Made by a program: the position numbers and the translations under genes | Assembly (NCBI RefSeq): GCF_052145335.1 | Contig: NZ_JBKQOU010000249.1 | Coordinates: 1 to 36,219, forward strand | DNA length: 36,219 bases | Direction of reading: 5' to 3' | Origin: Rhodoblastus sp052145335 | Lineage (GTDB): Bacteria > Pseudomonadota > Alphaproteobacteria > Rhizobiales > Beijerinckiaceae | The notes under the pieces: model-generated | Databases searched by the model: none | What the model was told of the DNA's origin: nothing | Seen by the model: only the letters and a program-made list of their open reading frames with translations | In this document: in pieces, positions 16,920 through 25,450 of the stretch | Layout: every line of letters starts with the position of its first letter | Numbering within the stretch: position 1 is the stretch's first letter

Positions 16920-18017
16920 ATGCAGGTTTCTTTCCTCCCGCGTGTTTCGACCCAGCCGCAAGGCAGGACCACGGCTAAGCCGCAAGAGATGTCCGCGGTC
17001 GCGCGCCATGACGTGCTTCCCATGCCGTCGCTGGCCTGGACGCCGGAAGTCGCGGGCGAGACGGCGCACCTCTACGAAAAGGTCAAGGCGATCATCCCGC
17101 CGATCGAGTGGCCTTTTCACGCGCCCTACGTCAAGGCGATCAACGACCTGAAAAAGCAGCGCAACGCCGTCATTCTGGCGCATAATTACCAGACTCCCGA
17201 AATCTACAATTGCGTCGCCGACGTGGTGGGCGACAGTTTGCAGTTGGCGCGCATAGCCGGCCAGTCGGACGCCCAAATCATCATCCAGGGCGGCGTGCAT
17301 TTCATGGCCGAGACCTCCAAGCTGCTCAGCCCGGAAAAGACCGTGCTGATCCCGGATTCACGCGCCGGCTGCTCGCTCGCCGCCTCGATAACCGGGGCGG
17401 ACGTCCGCGCGTTGCGGCGGAAATATCCGGGCGTTCCGGTCGTCGCCTATGTCAACACTTCCGCCGACGTGAAGGCGGAGGTCGACATCTGCTGCACCTC
17501 CTCCAACGCGGTGAAGGTGGTCGAAAGCCTTGGCGTCGATACGGTCATCATGGTTCCCGACCGTTTTCTCGCCGCCAATGTCGCGCGCCAGACCAAGGTG
17601 AAGATCGTCGCCTGGCATGGCGCCTGCGAGGTGCACGAGCGTTTCACCGCCGAGGAATTGCTGCGCTACCGTGAGGACGATCCCTCGATCCAGTTGCTCG
17701 CCCATCCCGAGTGCCCGCCGGAAGTGGTCGATGTCTGCGACTTTTCCGGCTCGACGGCGGCGATGATCGATTACGTCAAGACCCGCCAGCCCAAACGCGT
17801 GCTGCTCGTCACCGAATGTTCGATGGCGGATAATGTCGCGGCGGAAAATCCCGGCGTCGATTTCGTGCGCCCGTGCAACCTTTGCCCGCATATGAAGCGG
17901 ATCACCCTGCCGAAAATTCTCGACAGCCTGGTCTATATGCGCGAGGAAGTGACGATCGACCCGGCATTGGCGCAGCGCGCCCGCCGCTCGGTCGAGCGGA
18001 TGATCGAGCTGAAATAA
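16920..18017 (+). CDS. nadA: quinolinate synthase A
   Basis: A 365-residue [4Fe-4S] enzyme condensing iminoaspartate (from NadB) with dihydroxyacetone phosphate to quinolinate. The three expected cluster ligands can be picked by alignment to remembered family motifs: C151 in SRAGCSLA, C192 in CCTSSNAV, and C322 in CNLCPHMKR. Other conserved parts are AVILAHNYQTPEIYN, VGDSLQLA and GVHFMAETSKLLSP. I take the ATG at 16920 because TAGGAG lies nine bases upstream; a GTG at 16911 would touch the ribosome-binding site. It is the first gene of nadABC and directly follows the operator pair. About 50 residues precede the conserved core, which is somewhat long for the family. Confidence 0.97.
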   Translation: MQVSFLPRVSTQPQGRTTAKPQEMSAVARHDVLPMPSLAWTPEVAGETAHLYEKVKAIIPPIEWPFHAPYVKAINDLKKQRNAVILAHNYQTPEIYNCVADVVGDSLQLARIAGQSDAQIIIQGGVHFMAETSKLLSPEKTVLIPDSRAGCSLAASITGADVRALRRKYPGVPVVAYVNTSADVKAEVDICCTSSNAVKVVESLGVDTVIMVPDRFLAANVARQTKVKIVAWHGACEVHERFTAEELLRYREDDPSIQLLAHPECPPEVVDVCDFSGSTAAMIDYVKTRQPKRVLLVTECSMADNVAAENPGVDFVRPCNLCPHMKRITLPKILDSLVYMREEVTIDPALAQRARRSVERMIELK

Positions 18018-18043
18018 CCGCGCCTATCTCAGCCGGCGCCTCC

Positions 18044-18062
18044 CTTCTCCCTACGGGAGAAG
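18044..18062. repeat. short stem-loop repeat between nadA and nadB
   Basis: CTTCTCCC-TAC-GGGAGAAG is a perfect 8-bp stem with a 3-base loop, in the 91-base nadA-nadB gap. Sequences of the CTTCTCCC...GGGAGAAG kind are common intergenic repeats in Hyphomicrobiales. No T run follows, so it is not a classical terminator. Confidence 0.55.
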
Positions 18063-18108
18063 CATGAATGGAATCGGAAACGCCTGGCCCCCATGAACCT
18101 TTGGCCCC

Positions 18109-19671
18109 ATGTCCGAACCTGATATCCTGATCGTCGGCGGCGGACTGGCCGGCCTGTTCTGCGCGCTGAAACTGGCGCCGCTGCCAGTCACCGTCCTTGC
18201 CGCCGCGCCGGTCGACGAAAGCTCCTCCTCGCTCTGGGCGCAGGGCGGCGTCGCCGCCGCCGTCAGCGAAGGCGACAGCCCTGAACTGCACGCCGCCGAC
18301 ACTTTGGCCGCCGGCGCCGGCATCGTCGATGAGGCGGTCGCGCTGTCGGTCGCCCGTGAAGCGCGCGAGCGCGTGGAAGACCTTCTCGGCTTCGGCGCGC
18401 CCTTCGACCGCGACGCGCGCGGCCGGCTAACCCCCTCGCAGGAGGCGGCCCATTCCGCGCGCCGCATCGTGCGCGTCAAAGGCGACGGCGCCGGCGCCGC
18501 GATCATGCACGCCCTGATCGCGACTGTGCGCAAGACCACGTCCATCGTGCTGCGTGAAAATTTCGTCGCCGAGGATCTGATCGTCCAGTCCGGCCGCGTC
18601 GTCGGCGTTTTCGCGCGCGGCGCCGATGGCGCGTCCAAAGCCTTTTACGCCCGCGCCACCGTGCTGGCGACGGGCGGCGTCGGCGCGCTCTACGCCTTGA
18701 CAACCAATCCGCCGCAGGCCAATGGCGCCGCCTTGGCCATGGGCGCGAGGGCCGGAGCGCGCATCGCCGACGCCGAATTCGTGCAATTCCATCCCACCGC
18801 CATCGACATCGGCCGCGACCCCGCGCCGCTGGCGACCGAAGCGCTTCGCGGCGAAGGCGCCGTTCTGGTCAATCGCGCCGGCGAGCGTTTCATGATTGCT
18901 TTACACAAGGACGCCGAACTGGCGCCTCGCGACATCGTCGCGCGCGGCGTGTTTGCCGAACTGGAGGCCGGGCGCGGCGCCTTTCTCGACGCGACCAAGG
19001 CCGTCGGCGCGGCGTTCGCCGAAAAATTTCCCAATGTCGCAGCGTCCTGCCTGTCGGCTGGAATCGACCCCTCCCGTCAGCCGATCCCGGTGGCGCCGGC
19101 GGAGCATTACCATATGGGCGGCCTGTGGACCGATGACCGGGGCAGGACGTCTCTGCCCGGCATGTGGGCGGCAGGCGAAGCCGCCTCGACCGGACTGCAC
19201 GGCGCCAATCGCCTCGCCTCCAATTCATTGCTGGAAGCGGTGGTCTTCGGCGACCGCATCGCCAAGGACATTGCCGCTTTATCATGCAGAGGATCCGCGC
19301 CGGTCTTGGTCGCGTCCGCCGCTCCGGCGCCTTCGGGCGACGACGCTGATGAAGCCAAGCAGGTGCGGAAGATCATGACCCGCCATGTCGGCGTCTTGCG
19401 CGACGAGACAGGGCTTCGCACGGCGCTGGTCGCGCTGAAAACCCTGCACGACAAGGCGCTGGAAAAGAACAATCTCGATCTGCGCAACCGCACGGAAGCT
19501 GCGCTGCTGATCGCCGCCAGCGCTTATCTGCGGCGCGAAAGCCGGGGCGGCCACTTCCGCCGCGATTTTCCCGATTCCGATCCGGCCCAGGCCCGTCGCT
19601 CCTCGATCACGCTGGACGAGGCGCTGCGGCTGGCGCAAGGTTTAAGCGAAACCATGAGCGGAAATCGATGA
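18109..19671 (+). CDS. nadB: L-aspartate oxidase
   Basis: A 520-residue FAD enzyme of the succinate dehydrogenase/fumarate reductase flavoprotein family that oxidises L-aspartate to iminoaspartate for NadA. The dinucleotide-binding motif DILIVGGGLAGLFCAL begins at residue 3, followed by SSSLWAQGGVAAA, the ATGGVGALY segment, EFVQFHPTAI, and HYHMGGLWTDDRGRTSLPGM. The flavin-binding GLHGANRLASNSLLEAVVFG is intact. The C-terminal helical domain ends with the usual RRESRGGHFRRDFP. The ATG at 18109 lacks a clear Shine-Dalgarno sequence, but the FAD motif leaves little room for another start. Its stop overlaps the nadC start (ATGA). Confidence 0.96.
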   Translation: MSEPDILIVGGGLAGLFCALKLAPLPVTVLAAAPVDESSSSLWAQGGVAAAVSEGDSPELHAADTLAAGAGIVDEAVALSVAREARERVEDLLGFGAPFDRDARGRLTPSQEAAHSARRIVRVKGDGAGAAIMHALIATVRKTTSIVLRENFVAEDLIVQSGRVVGVFARGADGASKAFYARATVLATGGVGALYALTTNPPQANGAALAMGARAGARIADAEFVQFHPTAIDIGRDPAPLATEALRGEGAVLVNRAGERFMIALHKDAELAPRDIVARGVFAELEAGRGAFLDATKAVGAAFAEKFPNVAASCLSAGIDPSRQPIPVAPAEHYHMGGLWTDDRGRTSLPGMWAAGEAASTGLHGANRLASNSLLEAVVFGDRIAKDIAALSCRGSAPVLVASAAPAPSGDDADEAKQVRKIMTRHVGVLRDETGLRTALVALKTLHDKALEKNNLDLRNRTEAALLIAASAYLRRESRGGHFRRDFPDSDPAQARRSSITLDEALRLAQGLSETMSGNR

Positions 19672-20525
19672 ATCTGCCCGTTTTAAACTCCCTTCTGGTC
19701 GAAGACGCCGTGCGCGCCGCTCTGGCTGAGGATTTCGGCCGCGCCGGCGACATCACCTCGCAGGCGACCATTCCGGCTTCCGCCAAGGCCCGCGCGGTGA
19801 TCGCGGCGCGCAAAAAACCCGGCGTGCTGGCTGGAATCGCGCTGGCGCGGAAAACGTTCGAACTGGTCGATCCAGCCTTGCGCTTCGAGGCCTTGCTGGA
19901 AGACGGCGAGGCTTTCGGTCCCGGCGCCATTCTGGCGCGAATCGAGGGACCAGCCCGCTCGCTGCTTTCGGCCGAACGCGTGGCGCTGAATTTTCTCGGC
20001 CGCATGTGCGGCGTGGCGACCCTGACTTCCCACTATGCCCAAGCCATCGCCCACACCAGGGCGAAAATCTGCTGCACGCGAAAAACCACGCCTGGTCTTC
20101 GCGCCTTCGAGAAATACGCGGTGCGCTGCGGCGGCGGCGTCAATCACCGCTTCGGCCTCGACGACGCCATACTCATCAAGGACAATCATATCGAAGTGGC
20201 GGGCGGGATCGTTCCGGCCCTGCGCGCGGCCAAAGCCTTCATCGGCCATCTGGTCAAGATCGAGATCGAGGTCGATCGTCTCGAACAATTGCGCGAAGTT
20301 CTCGCCGAGGGGGCCGACGTCGTGCTTCTCGACAATATGAGCGCCACGGAATTGCGGGAGGCGGTGGCGATGATCGACGGGCGCATGAAGGCCGAAGCCT
20401 CCGGCGGCATTGATCTGGCTGGCCTGCGCGAAGTGGCGGAAACCGGCGTGGACCTGATTTCCTCGGGCGCGCTCACCCATTCCGCGCCGACGCTCGATCT
20501 CGGACTGGATATCGAGATTGGGTGA
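19668..20525 (+). CDS. nadC: nicotinate-nucleotide diphosphorylase (carboxylating)
   Basis: A 285-residue quinolinate phosphoribosyltransferase that converts quinolinate and PRPP to nicotinate mononucleotide, carbon dioxide and pyrophosphate, completing the shared de novo route after NadB and NadA. The active-site arginines and lysines are seen in CCTRKTTPGLRAFEKYAV (about residues 135-152) and GGVNHRFGLDDAILIKDNH (about 156-174), with the late EASGGIDLAGLREVAETGVD and ISSGALTHSAPTLD. It overlaps nadB by four bases, so the two are translationally coupled. Complete and ordinary in length. Confidence 0.97.
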   Translation: MNLPVLNSLLVEDAVRAALAEDFGRAGDITSQATIPASAKARAVIAARKKPGVLAGIALARKTFELVDPALRFEALLEDGEAFGPGAILARIEGPARSLLSAERVALNFLGRMCGVATLTSHYAQAIAHTRAKICCTRKTTPGLRAFEKYAVRCGGGVNHRFGLDDAILIKDNHIEVAGGIVPALRAAKAFIGHLVKIEIEVDRLEQLREVLAEGADVVLLDNMSATELREAVAMIDGRMKAEASGGIDLAGLREVAETGVDLISSGALTHSAPTLDLGLDIEIG

Positions 20526-20631
20526 GTTTCTTATTGCCGCCCTTGCCCTTGTCGCGCAAAAACGCCATGTTCGCCGTGGCAAATCATCAGGCGGCGCGCC
20601 TTCCCCCGGCGCGCTCGGGAAAGTCGAATTC

Positions 20632-22437
20632 GTGTTTTTGAACCCTGAACCCTTGAAAATTCCGCCGCGCAAACACTTCGGCGCGCTGGCCACCGCTCTC
20701 GTCCTGAGCTTGGGACTCGCCCCATCCACCGCATTTTCGCGCGAAACCTCCGCGGTTTCAGCGCCTTTCGAGGTCAGCGACAGCCCGGCCGGCAATTATC
20801 TGGCGGCGCGACTAGCCGAAGCCGAGCATGACACTTTCGCGGCCTCGACCTTTTTCCGCGAAACCCTGCGTTCGGATCCGCAAAATATCGACTTGGTGCA
20901 GCGCGCCTTCGTCGCCGCGCTGGCCAATGGCGACATGACCGACAGTTTCGCCCTGGCGCAAAAGGTTCTGGCGCGCGATCCGCACAACAGTTCCGCGCGG
21001 CTGGCGCTCGGCGTGCGCGACATCAAGGCGAAAAATTTCGTCGCCGCCCGTTCGGAACTGAACTTCAGCACTTCGACGCATCAGCGCGACCTTACCGCCG
21101 TGCTGCTGACCGCCTGGAGCCAGGTCGGCTCCCACGACATCAAGAAGGCGCTGGCCCTGGTCGATACGCTCAGCGAGCCTTCCTTCGCCGTGTTCCGCGA
21201 TTATCACGCCGGGTTGATGCTTGAAGTGGCCGGAAAGACCGAGGAAGCCGGCAGGAGGCTGAAAGCCGCCTATTCCAGCGACCAGTCGACCTTGCGCCTG
21301 GTCGACGCCTATGCCCGAAATCTCGACCGCCAAGGCAAGGCCGACGAGGCCAAGGCCGTCTACGAGGCCTTCGACCGCGTCCAGCCGCGTCAGCCGATGA
21401 TCCAGGCGGCGCTTGCGGATCTTGCCGCCGGCAAGAAACTCGAGCCGATGGTCAAGGACGTCAACAGCGGAGCGGCGGAAGTGCTTTACGGCCTGGGCGC
21501 CTATGGCCTGGGCGCGGCCGCGGGCCGCCAGGGCGACGAGATCGCCGCCATCGTCTTTCTGCGGCTCGCTCTCGCGCTTCAGCCGGATCATGTTCTGGCG
21601 CTGGACACGCTCGGCGAAGCCTATGGACGGCTGAAACAATACGAGACCGCCATCGACGTCTACGACCAGATCCCGGACGATAGTCCGATGCGCGTCAACG
21701 CCGACATTCACATCGCCCTCCTGATGGACGCGCTGGGCAAATCCGACGAGGCGATCAAGCGTCTGCGCGGGATCGTCGCGGAACATCCGCAGAACGCCGA
21801 AGCCCTTTCGGCTCTGGCCGACCTCGATCGCTCGCACAAGAATTTCCTCGCCTCGGCGGACGCTTATACACGGGTGTTGGCGTTGACCTCGCCCGGCGAA
21901 AAGAGCCAATGGGCGATCTATTATTTCCGCGGCGTCGATTACGAACGCGGCAAGCAATGGGACAAGGCCGAGGCCGATTTCAAGAAAGCGCTCGATCTCT
22001 ACCCCGAACAGCCGCTGGTCCTGAACTATCTCGGCTATTCCTGGGTCGATCAGGGCCTTCATCTCGACGAAGCGTTCAAAATGCTGCGCCGCGCCGTCGA
22101 ACTGCAGCCGGAGGACGGCTATATCGTCGATTCGCTGGCTTGGGCTCATTACAAGCTCGGTCATTACGACGAGGCGGTGAAGCTGCTCGAGCGCGCCATC
22201 GAGTTGAAGCCCGGCGACCCGGTGATCAACGACCATCTCGGCGACGCCTACTGGCGGGTCGGGCGCCAGCTCGACGCCAGGTTCCAGTGGAATCACGCGC
22301 GCGATCTCAATCCAGATCCCGACGACCTGCCGAAAATCCTGGACAAGATCGAAAAGGGGATGCCGGACGCCTCGCCGCCAACCGCCGTGCAGGGCTCGCC
22401 GGCGACGCCGCAGGTGGAAAACAAGAACGGCGGCTGA
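20632..22437 (+). CDS. exported tetratricopeptide-repeat protein
   Basis: A protein of about 600 residues with an N-terminal signal sequence (basic PPRKHFG, then hydrophobic ALATALVLSLGLAPSTAFS) and TPR-like helix pairs over most of the rest. The clearest repeats are AEADFKKALDLYPEQPLVLN, AFKMLRRAVELQPEDGYIVD and AVKLLERAIELKPGDPVIND near the C terminus. The start is uncertain. I chose the GTG at 20632, with GGGAAAG upstream, because it gives a signal peptide of normal length; an in-frame TTG at 20518 or later TTG codons are possible. The C-terminal tail is proline-rich. Proteins of this size and layout are common in alphaproteobacteria as periplasmic or lipoprotein-like scaffolds with unknown partners. 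It follows nadC on the same strand but has no functional link to NAD that I can see. Confidence 0.85.
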   Translation: MFLNPEPLKIPPRKHFGALATALVLSLGLAPSTAFSRETSAVSAPFEVSDSPAGNYLAARLAEAEHDTFAASTFFRETLRSDPQNIDLVQRAFVAALANGDMTDSFALAQKVLARDPHNSSARLALGVRDIKAKNFVAARSELNFSTSTHQRDLTAVLLTAWSQVGSHDIKKALALVDTLSEPSFAVFRDYHAGLMLEVAGKTEEAGRRLKAAYSSDQSTLRLVDAYARNLDRQGKADEAKAVYEAFDRVQPRQPMIQAALADLAAGKKLEPMVKDVNSGAAEVLYGLGAYGLGAAAGRQGDEIAAIVFLRLALALQPDHVLALDTLGEAYGRLKQYETAIDVYDQIPDDSPMRVNADIHIALLMDALGKSDEAIKRLRGIVAEHPQNAEALSALADLDRSHKNFLASADAYTRVLALTSPGEKSQWAIYYFRGVDYERGKQWDKAEADFKKALDLYPEQPLVLNYLGYSWVDQGLHLDEAFKMLRRAVELQPEDGYIVDSLAWAHYKLGHYDEAVKLLERAIELKPGDPVINDHLGDAYWRVGRQLDARFQWNHARDLNPDPDDLPKILDKIEKGMPDASPPTAVQGSPATPQVENKNGG

Positions 22438-22448
22438 ATTCAGCCGCC
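22429..22448 (+). terminator. stem-loop over the stop of the TPR gene
   Basis: A perfect 20-base palindrome (GGCGGCTGAA then TTCAGCCGCC) contains the TGA stop codon. Only scattered T follow, so termination would be weak; it may act for both strands between the TPR gene and the oppositely oriented SnoaL-like gene. Confidence 0.5.
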
Positions 22449-22471
22449 TATAAGATTCAACAGGATCGAGT

Positions 22472-22924
22472 TCAGGCCCTGTCGTCGCGGCGGTCGTGAT
22501 GGTCGTTCTCCGCCAAAGCGGCGACCAGCGCGGTGTCGAAATAACGCGTCCATTCGACGATCTTGAAATCGACCCAGTACAGCCGATCGACACCCTCAAG
22601 CTCGGCCACGGCGCCGGTGCCGCGACTGCGCAACTGCATGCGCCAAGACATGTAGGAGCAGCGCGGCATATCGTAGGCAAGATCGTCCACTTCGAAAGAC
22701 AACATCTCGAAATCAGTATCGAAGGCGCGCCAGGCTTCGCGAATCTCGTCCTTGCCTACCCGCACGCCGGCGGCGGGAATTAGCGCGCGTGACCCGATCA
22801 GTCGATAAACGGCGTTATCGTGAAATAAAGCCAAGCCAGGCTCATTGTCGCCCTTTGCGCGCCGCCCATATATGTCGCGCGCCAGCGCCAAATATTGTTC
22901 ACGCGTTAGCTGGTCGTTTATCAT
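22472..22924 (-). CDS. SnoaL/NTF2-like protein, copy 1
   Basis: A protein of about 150 residues with the NTF2-like cone fold pattern: two N-terminal helices (TREQYLALARDIYGRRAKGD), an ALFHDNAVYRLIG strand, then VRVGKDEIREAWRAFDTDFEML and the strand hairpin MQLRSRGTGAVAELEGVDRLYW ending EWTRYFDTALVAAL. The family includes ketosteroid isomerase, polyketide cyclases and many proteins that only bind a ligand, so no reaction can be assigned. The start is taken at the ATG at 22924; a TTG five codons upstream is possible. It is the last of three clearly related genes on the minus strand, separated from the next by 218 bases in which the part nearest this gene is AT-rich. The C-terminal tail is rich in D, H and R. 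Confidence 0.8.
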   Translation of the reverse strand: MINDQLTREQYLALARDIYGRRAKGDNEPGLALFHDNAVYRLIGSRALIPAAGVRVGKDEIREAWRAFDTDFEMLSFEVDDLAYDMPRCSYMSWRMQLRSRGTGAVAELEGVDRLYWVDFKIVEWTRYFDTALVAALAENDHHDRRDDRA

Positions 22925-23142
22925 ATGTCGCCCAATCAACCCGCTAAATCAAATAATTAATGCGCTTGGCAAAATTTCCCCGCTGCCGGCGGATTTGCGC
23001 TGCCGGCATATCTCGCGCAAGCGACGACTCGAAAAACCTAATCCGCCAGTTGTAAGCGAAGTTACCCAGGACCTGCAACAGTGCATGAATAAACGGCGCC
23101 GCGACCCCGTGTCCGTCCGCCATCCTCGCCGATGCGGTGGTC

Positions 23143-23571
23143 TCAGCTCAACAGCCGCCGCATTGTCGCGGTATCCGCATATTCGAAAACTTCGGAGAAC
23201 TGGCCCTCGCGTATGCGCACGAAATGGCCAATGACGACCAAAGCCGTTTGCGACGAACCGCGATGCTTGATCTCGACCAGCTGCCGCATGGCGAAACAAT
23301 CGCCATCGATAACGACGTTCAGCAGCCGATGATCCACGCGTTCGAATTCAGCGTCGACGTCGCGCAAAAGTTTGAGAATCTGCCCATGCCCCCGAAAATC
23401 GCCATAAAACGGGCAGTCACGCCGGTCGCCGATCATGTGCAGGACCGCGTCGGGATGGAGAAGCGAGATGAATTCGTCGGGCTTGCCTCGCAACAGCATG
23501 GCGCGCGCGATCAGCGCCTTGACGACAGGATTGGGTTCGGGCGGGACGAATTGGGCCTTGAAATCGGTCAT
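23143..23571 (-). CDS. SnoaL/NTF2-like protein, copy 2
   Basis: A 142-residue NTF2-like protein: MTDFKAQFVPPEPNPVVKALI, then FISLLHPDAVLHMIGDRRDCPFYG, HGQILKLLRDVDAEFERVDHRLLNVVIDG, and a hairpin with EIKHRGSSQTAL ending FEYADTATMRRLL. The last two elements line up with copies 1 and 3: a helix rich in D-x-EFE, then [RK]-[HS]-RG-[TS], then an acidic D-[TS]-A end. GAAGG lies upstream of the ATG. Copy 3 lies 48 bases upstream on the same strand, so the two probably share a transcript. The phenotype and ligand are unknown. Confidence 0.85.
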   Translation of the reverse strand: MTDFKAQFVPPEPNPVVKALIARAMLLRGKPDEFISLLHPDAVLHMIGDRRDCPFYGDFRGHGQILKLLRDVDAEFERVDHRLLNVVIDGDCFAMRQLVEIKHRGSSQTALVVIGHFVRIREGQFSEVFEYADTATMRRLLS

Positions 23572-23619
23572 GCTCGGTCGAACCTTCGAAATCCAGGACC
23601 CTGCCTATTCTTCGCGCGC

Positions 23620-24054
23620 TCAGACGCAGCTTTCGCGCAGGCCGAACAAGGTCGCGCTATCGATGAATTCGCTGACTTCGACGATCAGATCGCCTTCGAG
23701 CCGGATGAAACACAGGGTCTGCAGCTTCGCCTCGCGACCTGTGCCGCGATGCCGAAGCTCCATTTCATATCTCACGCAAGCCTGTTCGCCGTCGATCAAG
23801 GTGTCGAGCCGACGCCAGGATTTTTGCTCGAATTCCACGGCGAAGGCGTCGAGATAGGCGAGAATGGAGTCGCGCGAGCAACGTAGGCCGGCATAGGCCC
23901 AACTCGCCTGATCGCCGTTCATCAGCCAGTCGGCTTCCGGCGCGAACATGGGGGCCAGAGGCCGGGGGTCGGAGCGGCGGTCGAGCACGGCGTCGATGAT
24001 CCGCTCGAATTCCAGCCGGGCGATTCGCGGGGAAAGGCTGTCGCTGTCGCTCAT
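23620..24054 (-). CDS. SnoaL/NTF2-like protein, copy 3
   Basis: A 144-residue NTF2-like protein starting MSDSDSLSPRIARLEFERII, with GAGG upstream of the ATG at 24054; an in-frame start further upstream would add a non-conserved stretch. Core elements are FAPEADWLMNGDQASWAYAG, SRDSILAYLDAFAVEFEQ, the hairpin MELRHRGTGREAKL, and EVSEFIDSATLFGL. It is first in the minus-strand order of three paralogues and lies beyond the probable terminator of ilvC, which is on the same strand upstream. Function unknown; a binding or isomerase-like pocket is expected from the fold only. Confidence 0.85.
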   Translation of the reverse strand: MSDSDSLSPRIARLEFERIIDAVLDRRSDPRPLAPMFAPEADWLMNGDQASWAYAGLRCSRDSILAYLDAFAVEFEQKSWRRLDTLIDGEQACVRYEMELRHRGTGREAKLQTLCFIRLEGDLIVEVSEFIDSATLFGLRESCV

Positions 24055-24144
24055 TTCATCGCGCCTCAAACCGGCCTCCAGCGCCGGCGGCGCTCTCCGC
24101 AATAGAGTGACGCGCCAAGCGACCTTCCTTGAAACGTCAGGAAC

Positions 24145-24173
24145 GCGCGCCCAGCTTTAAGCTCCGGGCGCGC
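24145..24173 (-). terminator. probable ilvC terminator stem-loop
   Basis: GCGCGCCC and GGGCGCGC form an 8-bp stem whose 13-base loop itself contains a small hairpin (AGCTT/AAGCT). It lies 6 bases past the ilvC stop. The T run beyond it on the minus strand is poor. Confidence 0.55.
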
Positions 24174-24179
24174 AAATTA

Positions 24180-25199
24180 TCAGTTCTTGGCTTTGTCGAC
24201 CAGCTTGTTCTTGCCAATCCAGGGCATCATCGCGCGCAGGCGTGCGCCGACTTCCTCGATCTGATGGCCGTCGTTGACGCGGCGGATGCCCTTGAAGCGG
24301 GCGGCGCCGGCGCGATATTCCTGCATCCACTCCGAGGTGAATTTGCCGGTCTGGATGTCGTTGAGCACGCGCTTCATTTCCGCCTTGGTCTCGGGCGTGA
24401 TGACGCGCGGCCCGGTGACGTATTCGCCCCATTCGGCGGTATTCGAGATCGAATAGTTCATGTTGGCGATGCCGCCCTCGTAAATGAGGTCGACGATCAG
24501 CTTCACCTCGTGCAGGCACTCGAAATAGGCCATTTCCGGCGCGTAGCCGGCCTCGACCAGGGTTTCGAAACCGGCGCGGATCAGTTCGACCAGGCCGCCG
24601 CAGAGCACGGCCTGTTCGCCGAACAGATCGGTCTCGCATTCTTCCTTGAAGGTCGTCTCGATGATGCCGGAGCGGCCGCCGCCGATGGCCGAGGCGTAGG
24701 ACAGGCCGATGTCGTGGGCGTTGCCGGAGGCGTCCTGGTGCACCGCGATCAGGCAGGGCACGCCGCCGCCCTTGAGATATTCGCCGCGAACCGTATGGCC
24801 GGGACCCTTGGGGGCGACCATCAGCACGTCGATGTCCTTGCGCGGTTCGATCAGGCTGAAATGGACGTTGAGGCCGTGGGCGAACAGCAGCGCCGTGCCC
24901 GGCCGGATATTGTCGGCGATTTCGGCATAATAGATTTCGGACTGCAGCTCATCCGGGGTCAGCATCATGATGACGTCGGCCCATTTGGCTGCTTCCGCGA
25001 CGGTCATCACCTTGACGCCCTCGGCTTCGGCCTTCTTGGCGGTGGCGGAGCCGGCGCGCAGTGCGACCGCGACTTCCTTGACGCCGGAATCACGCATGTT
25101 CAGGACATGGGCGTGGCCCTGCGAGCCATAGCCGACCACAGCGACCTTCTTGCCCTTGATCAGGTTGATATCCGCATCGCTATCATAATAAACGCGCAT
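24180..25199 (-). CDS. ilvC: ketol-acid reductoisomerase (class I)
   Basis: A 339-residue, short (class I) acetohydroxyacid isomeroreductase, the second step of valine/isoleucine synthesis: rearrangement plus NADPH reduction of acetolactate or acetohydroxybutyrate. MRVYYDSDADINLIKGKKV is the standard opening, so the ATG at 25199 is used although the frame is open far upstream. The NADPH motif GYGSQGHAHVLNMRDSG, the VAPKGPGHTVRGEY segment, the metal-binding DLFGEQAVLCGG and the EVKLIVDLIYEGG segment are intact. It is transcribed from a strong promoter about 90 bases upstream of the ATG, and is divergent from the msrB operon. Confidence 0.97.
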   Translation of the reverse strand: MRVYYDSDADINLIKGKKVAVVGYGSQGHAHVLNMRDSGVKEVAVALRAGSATAKKAEAEGVKVMTVAEAAKWADVIMMLTPDELQSEIYYAEIADNIRPGTALLFAHGLNVHFSLIEPRKDIDVLMVAPKGPGHTVRGEYLKGGGVPCLIAVHQDASGNAHDIGLSYASAIGGGRSGIIETTFKEECETDLFGEQAVLCGGLVELIRAGFETLVEAGYAPEMAYFECLHEVKLIVDLIYEGGIANMNYSISNTAEWGEYVTGPRVITPETKAEMKRVLNDIQTGKFTSEWMQEYRAGAARFKGIRRVNDGHQIEEVGARLRAMMPWIGKNKLVDKAKN

Positions 25200-25296
25200 T
25201 TTTCTTGAGCTTTCGAGGATGGCAGGCAGCGGGCTCGCGCAACTTGCCAGGATGGTGAGCGGCGCGCGCGCGCCGAGTGGAAAATTCCTGAGACGC

Positions 25297-25325
25297 CTAA
25301 TAAGCGCACAAGCCCTTCTCGTCAA
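25297..25325 (-). promoter_or_regulatory. sigma-70 promoter of ilvC
   Basis: On the minus strand, TTGACG (25325-25320) and TATTAG (25302-25297) are separated by exactly 17 bases. The predicted start near 25290 leaves a leader of about 90 bases. That leader contains a GC-alternating stretch, but I see no attenuation peptide. Confidence 0.75.
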
Positions 25326-25450
25326 AGGAAAGTGGCGCAAAAGCGGCGGCAGCGGCGTAGCGCCGTAGAAGTTTTTTGTGAAACAAACGCATGATCGCAA
25401 CGTAAGAAACCTGTGACATTCTTTCGCAACCCGATCTGGAGACAGGCGTG

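Noticed and set aside
25261..25274. GGCGCGCGCGCGCC palindrome in the ilvC leader
   Set aside because: It is a simple alternating GC run, which is palindromic by nature; no sign of a specific operator or attenuator.
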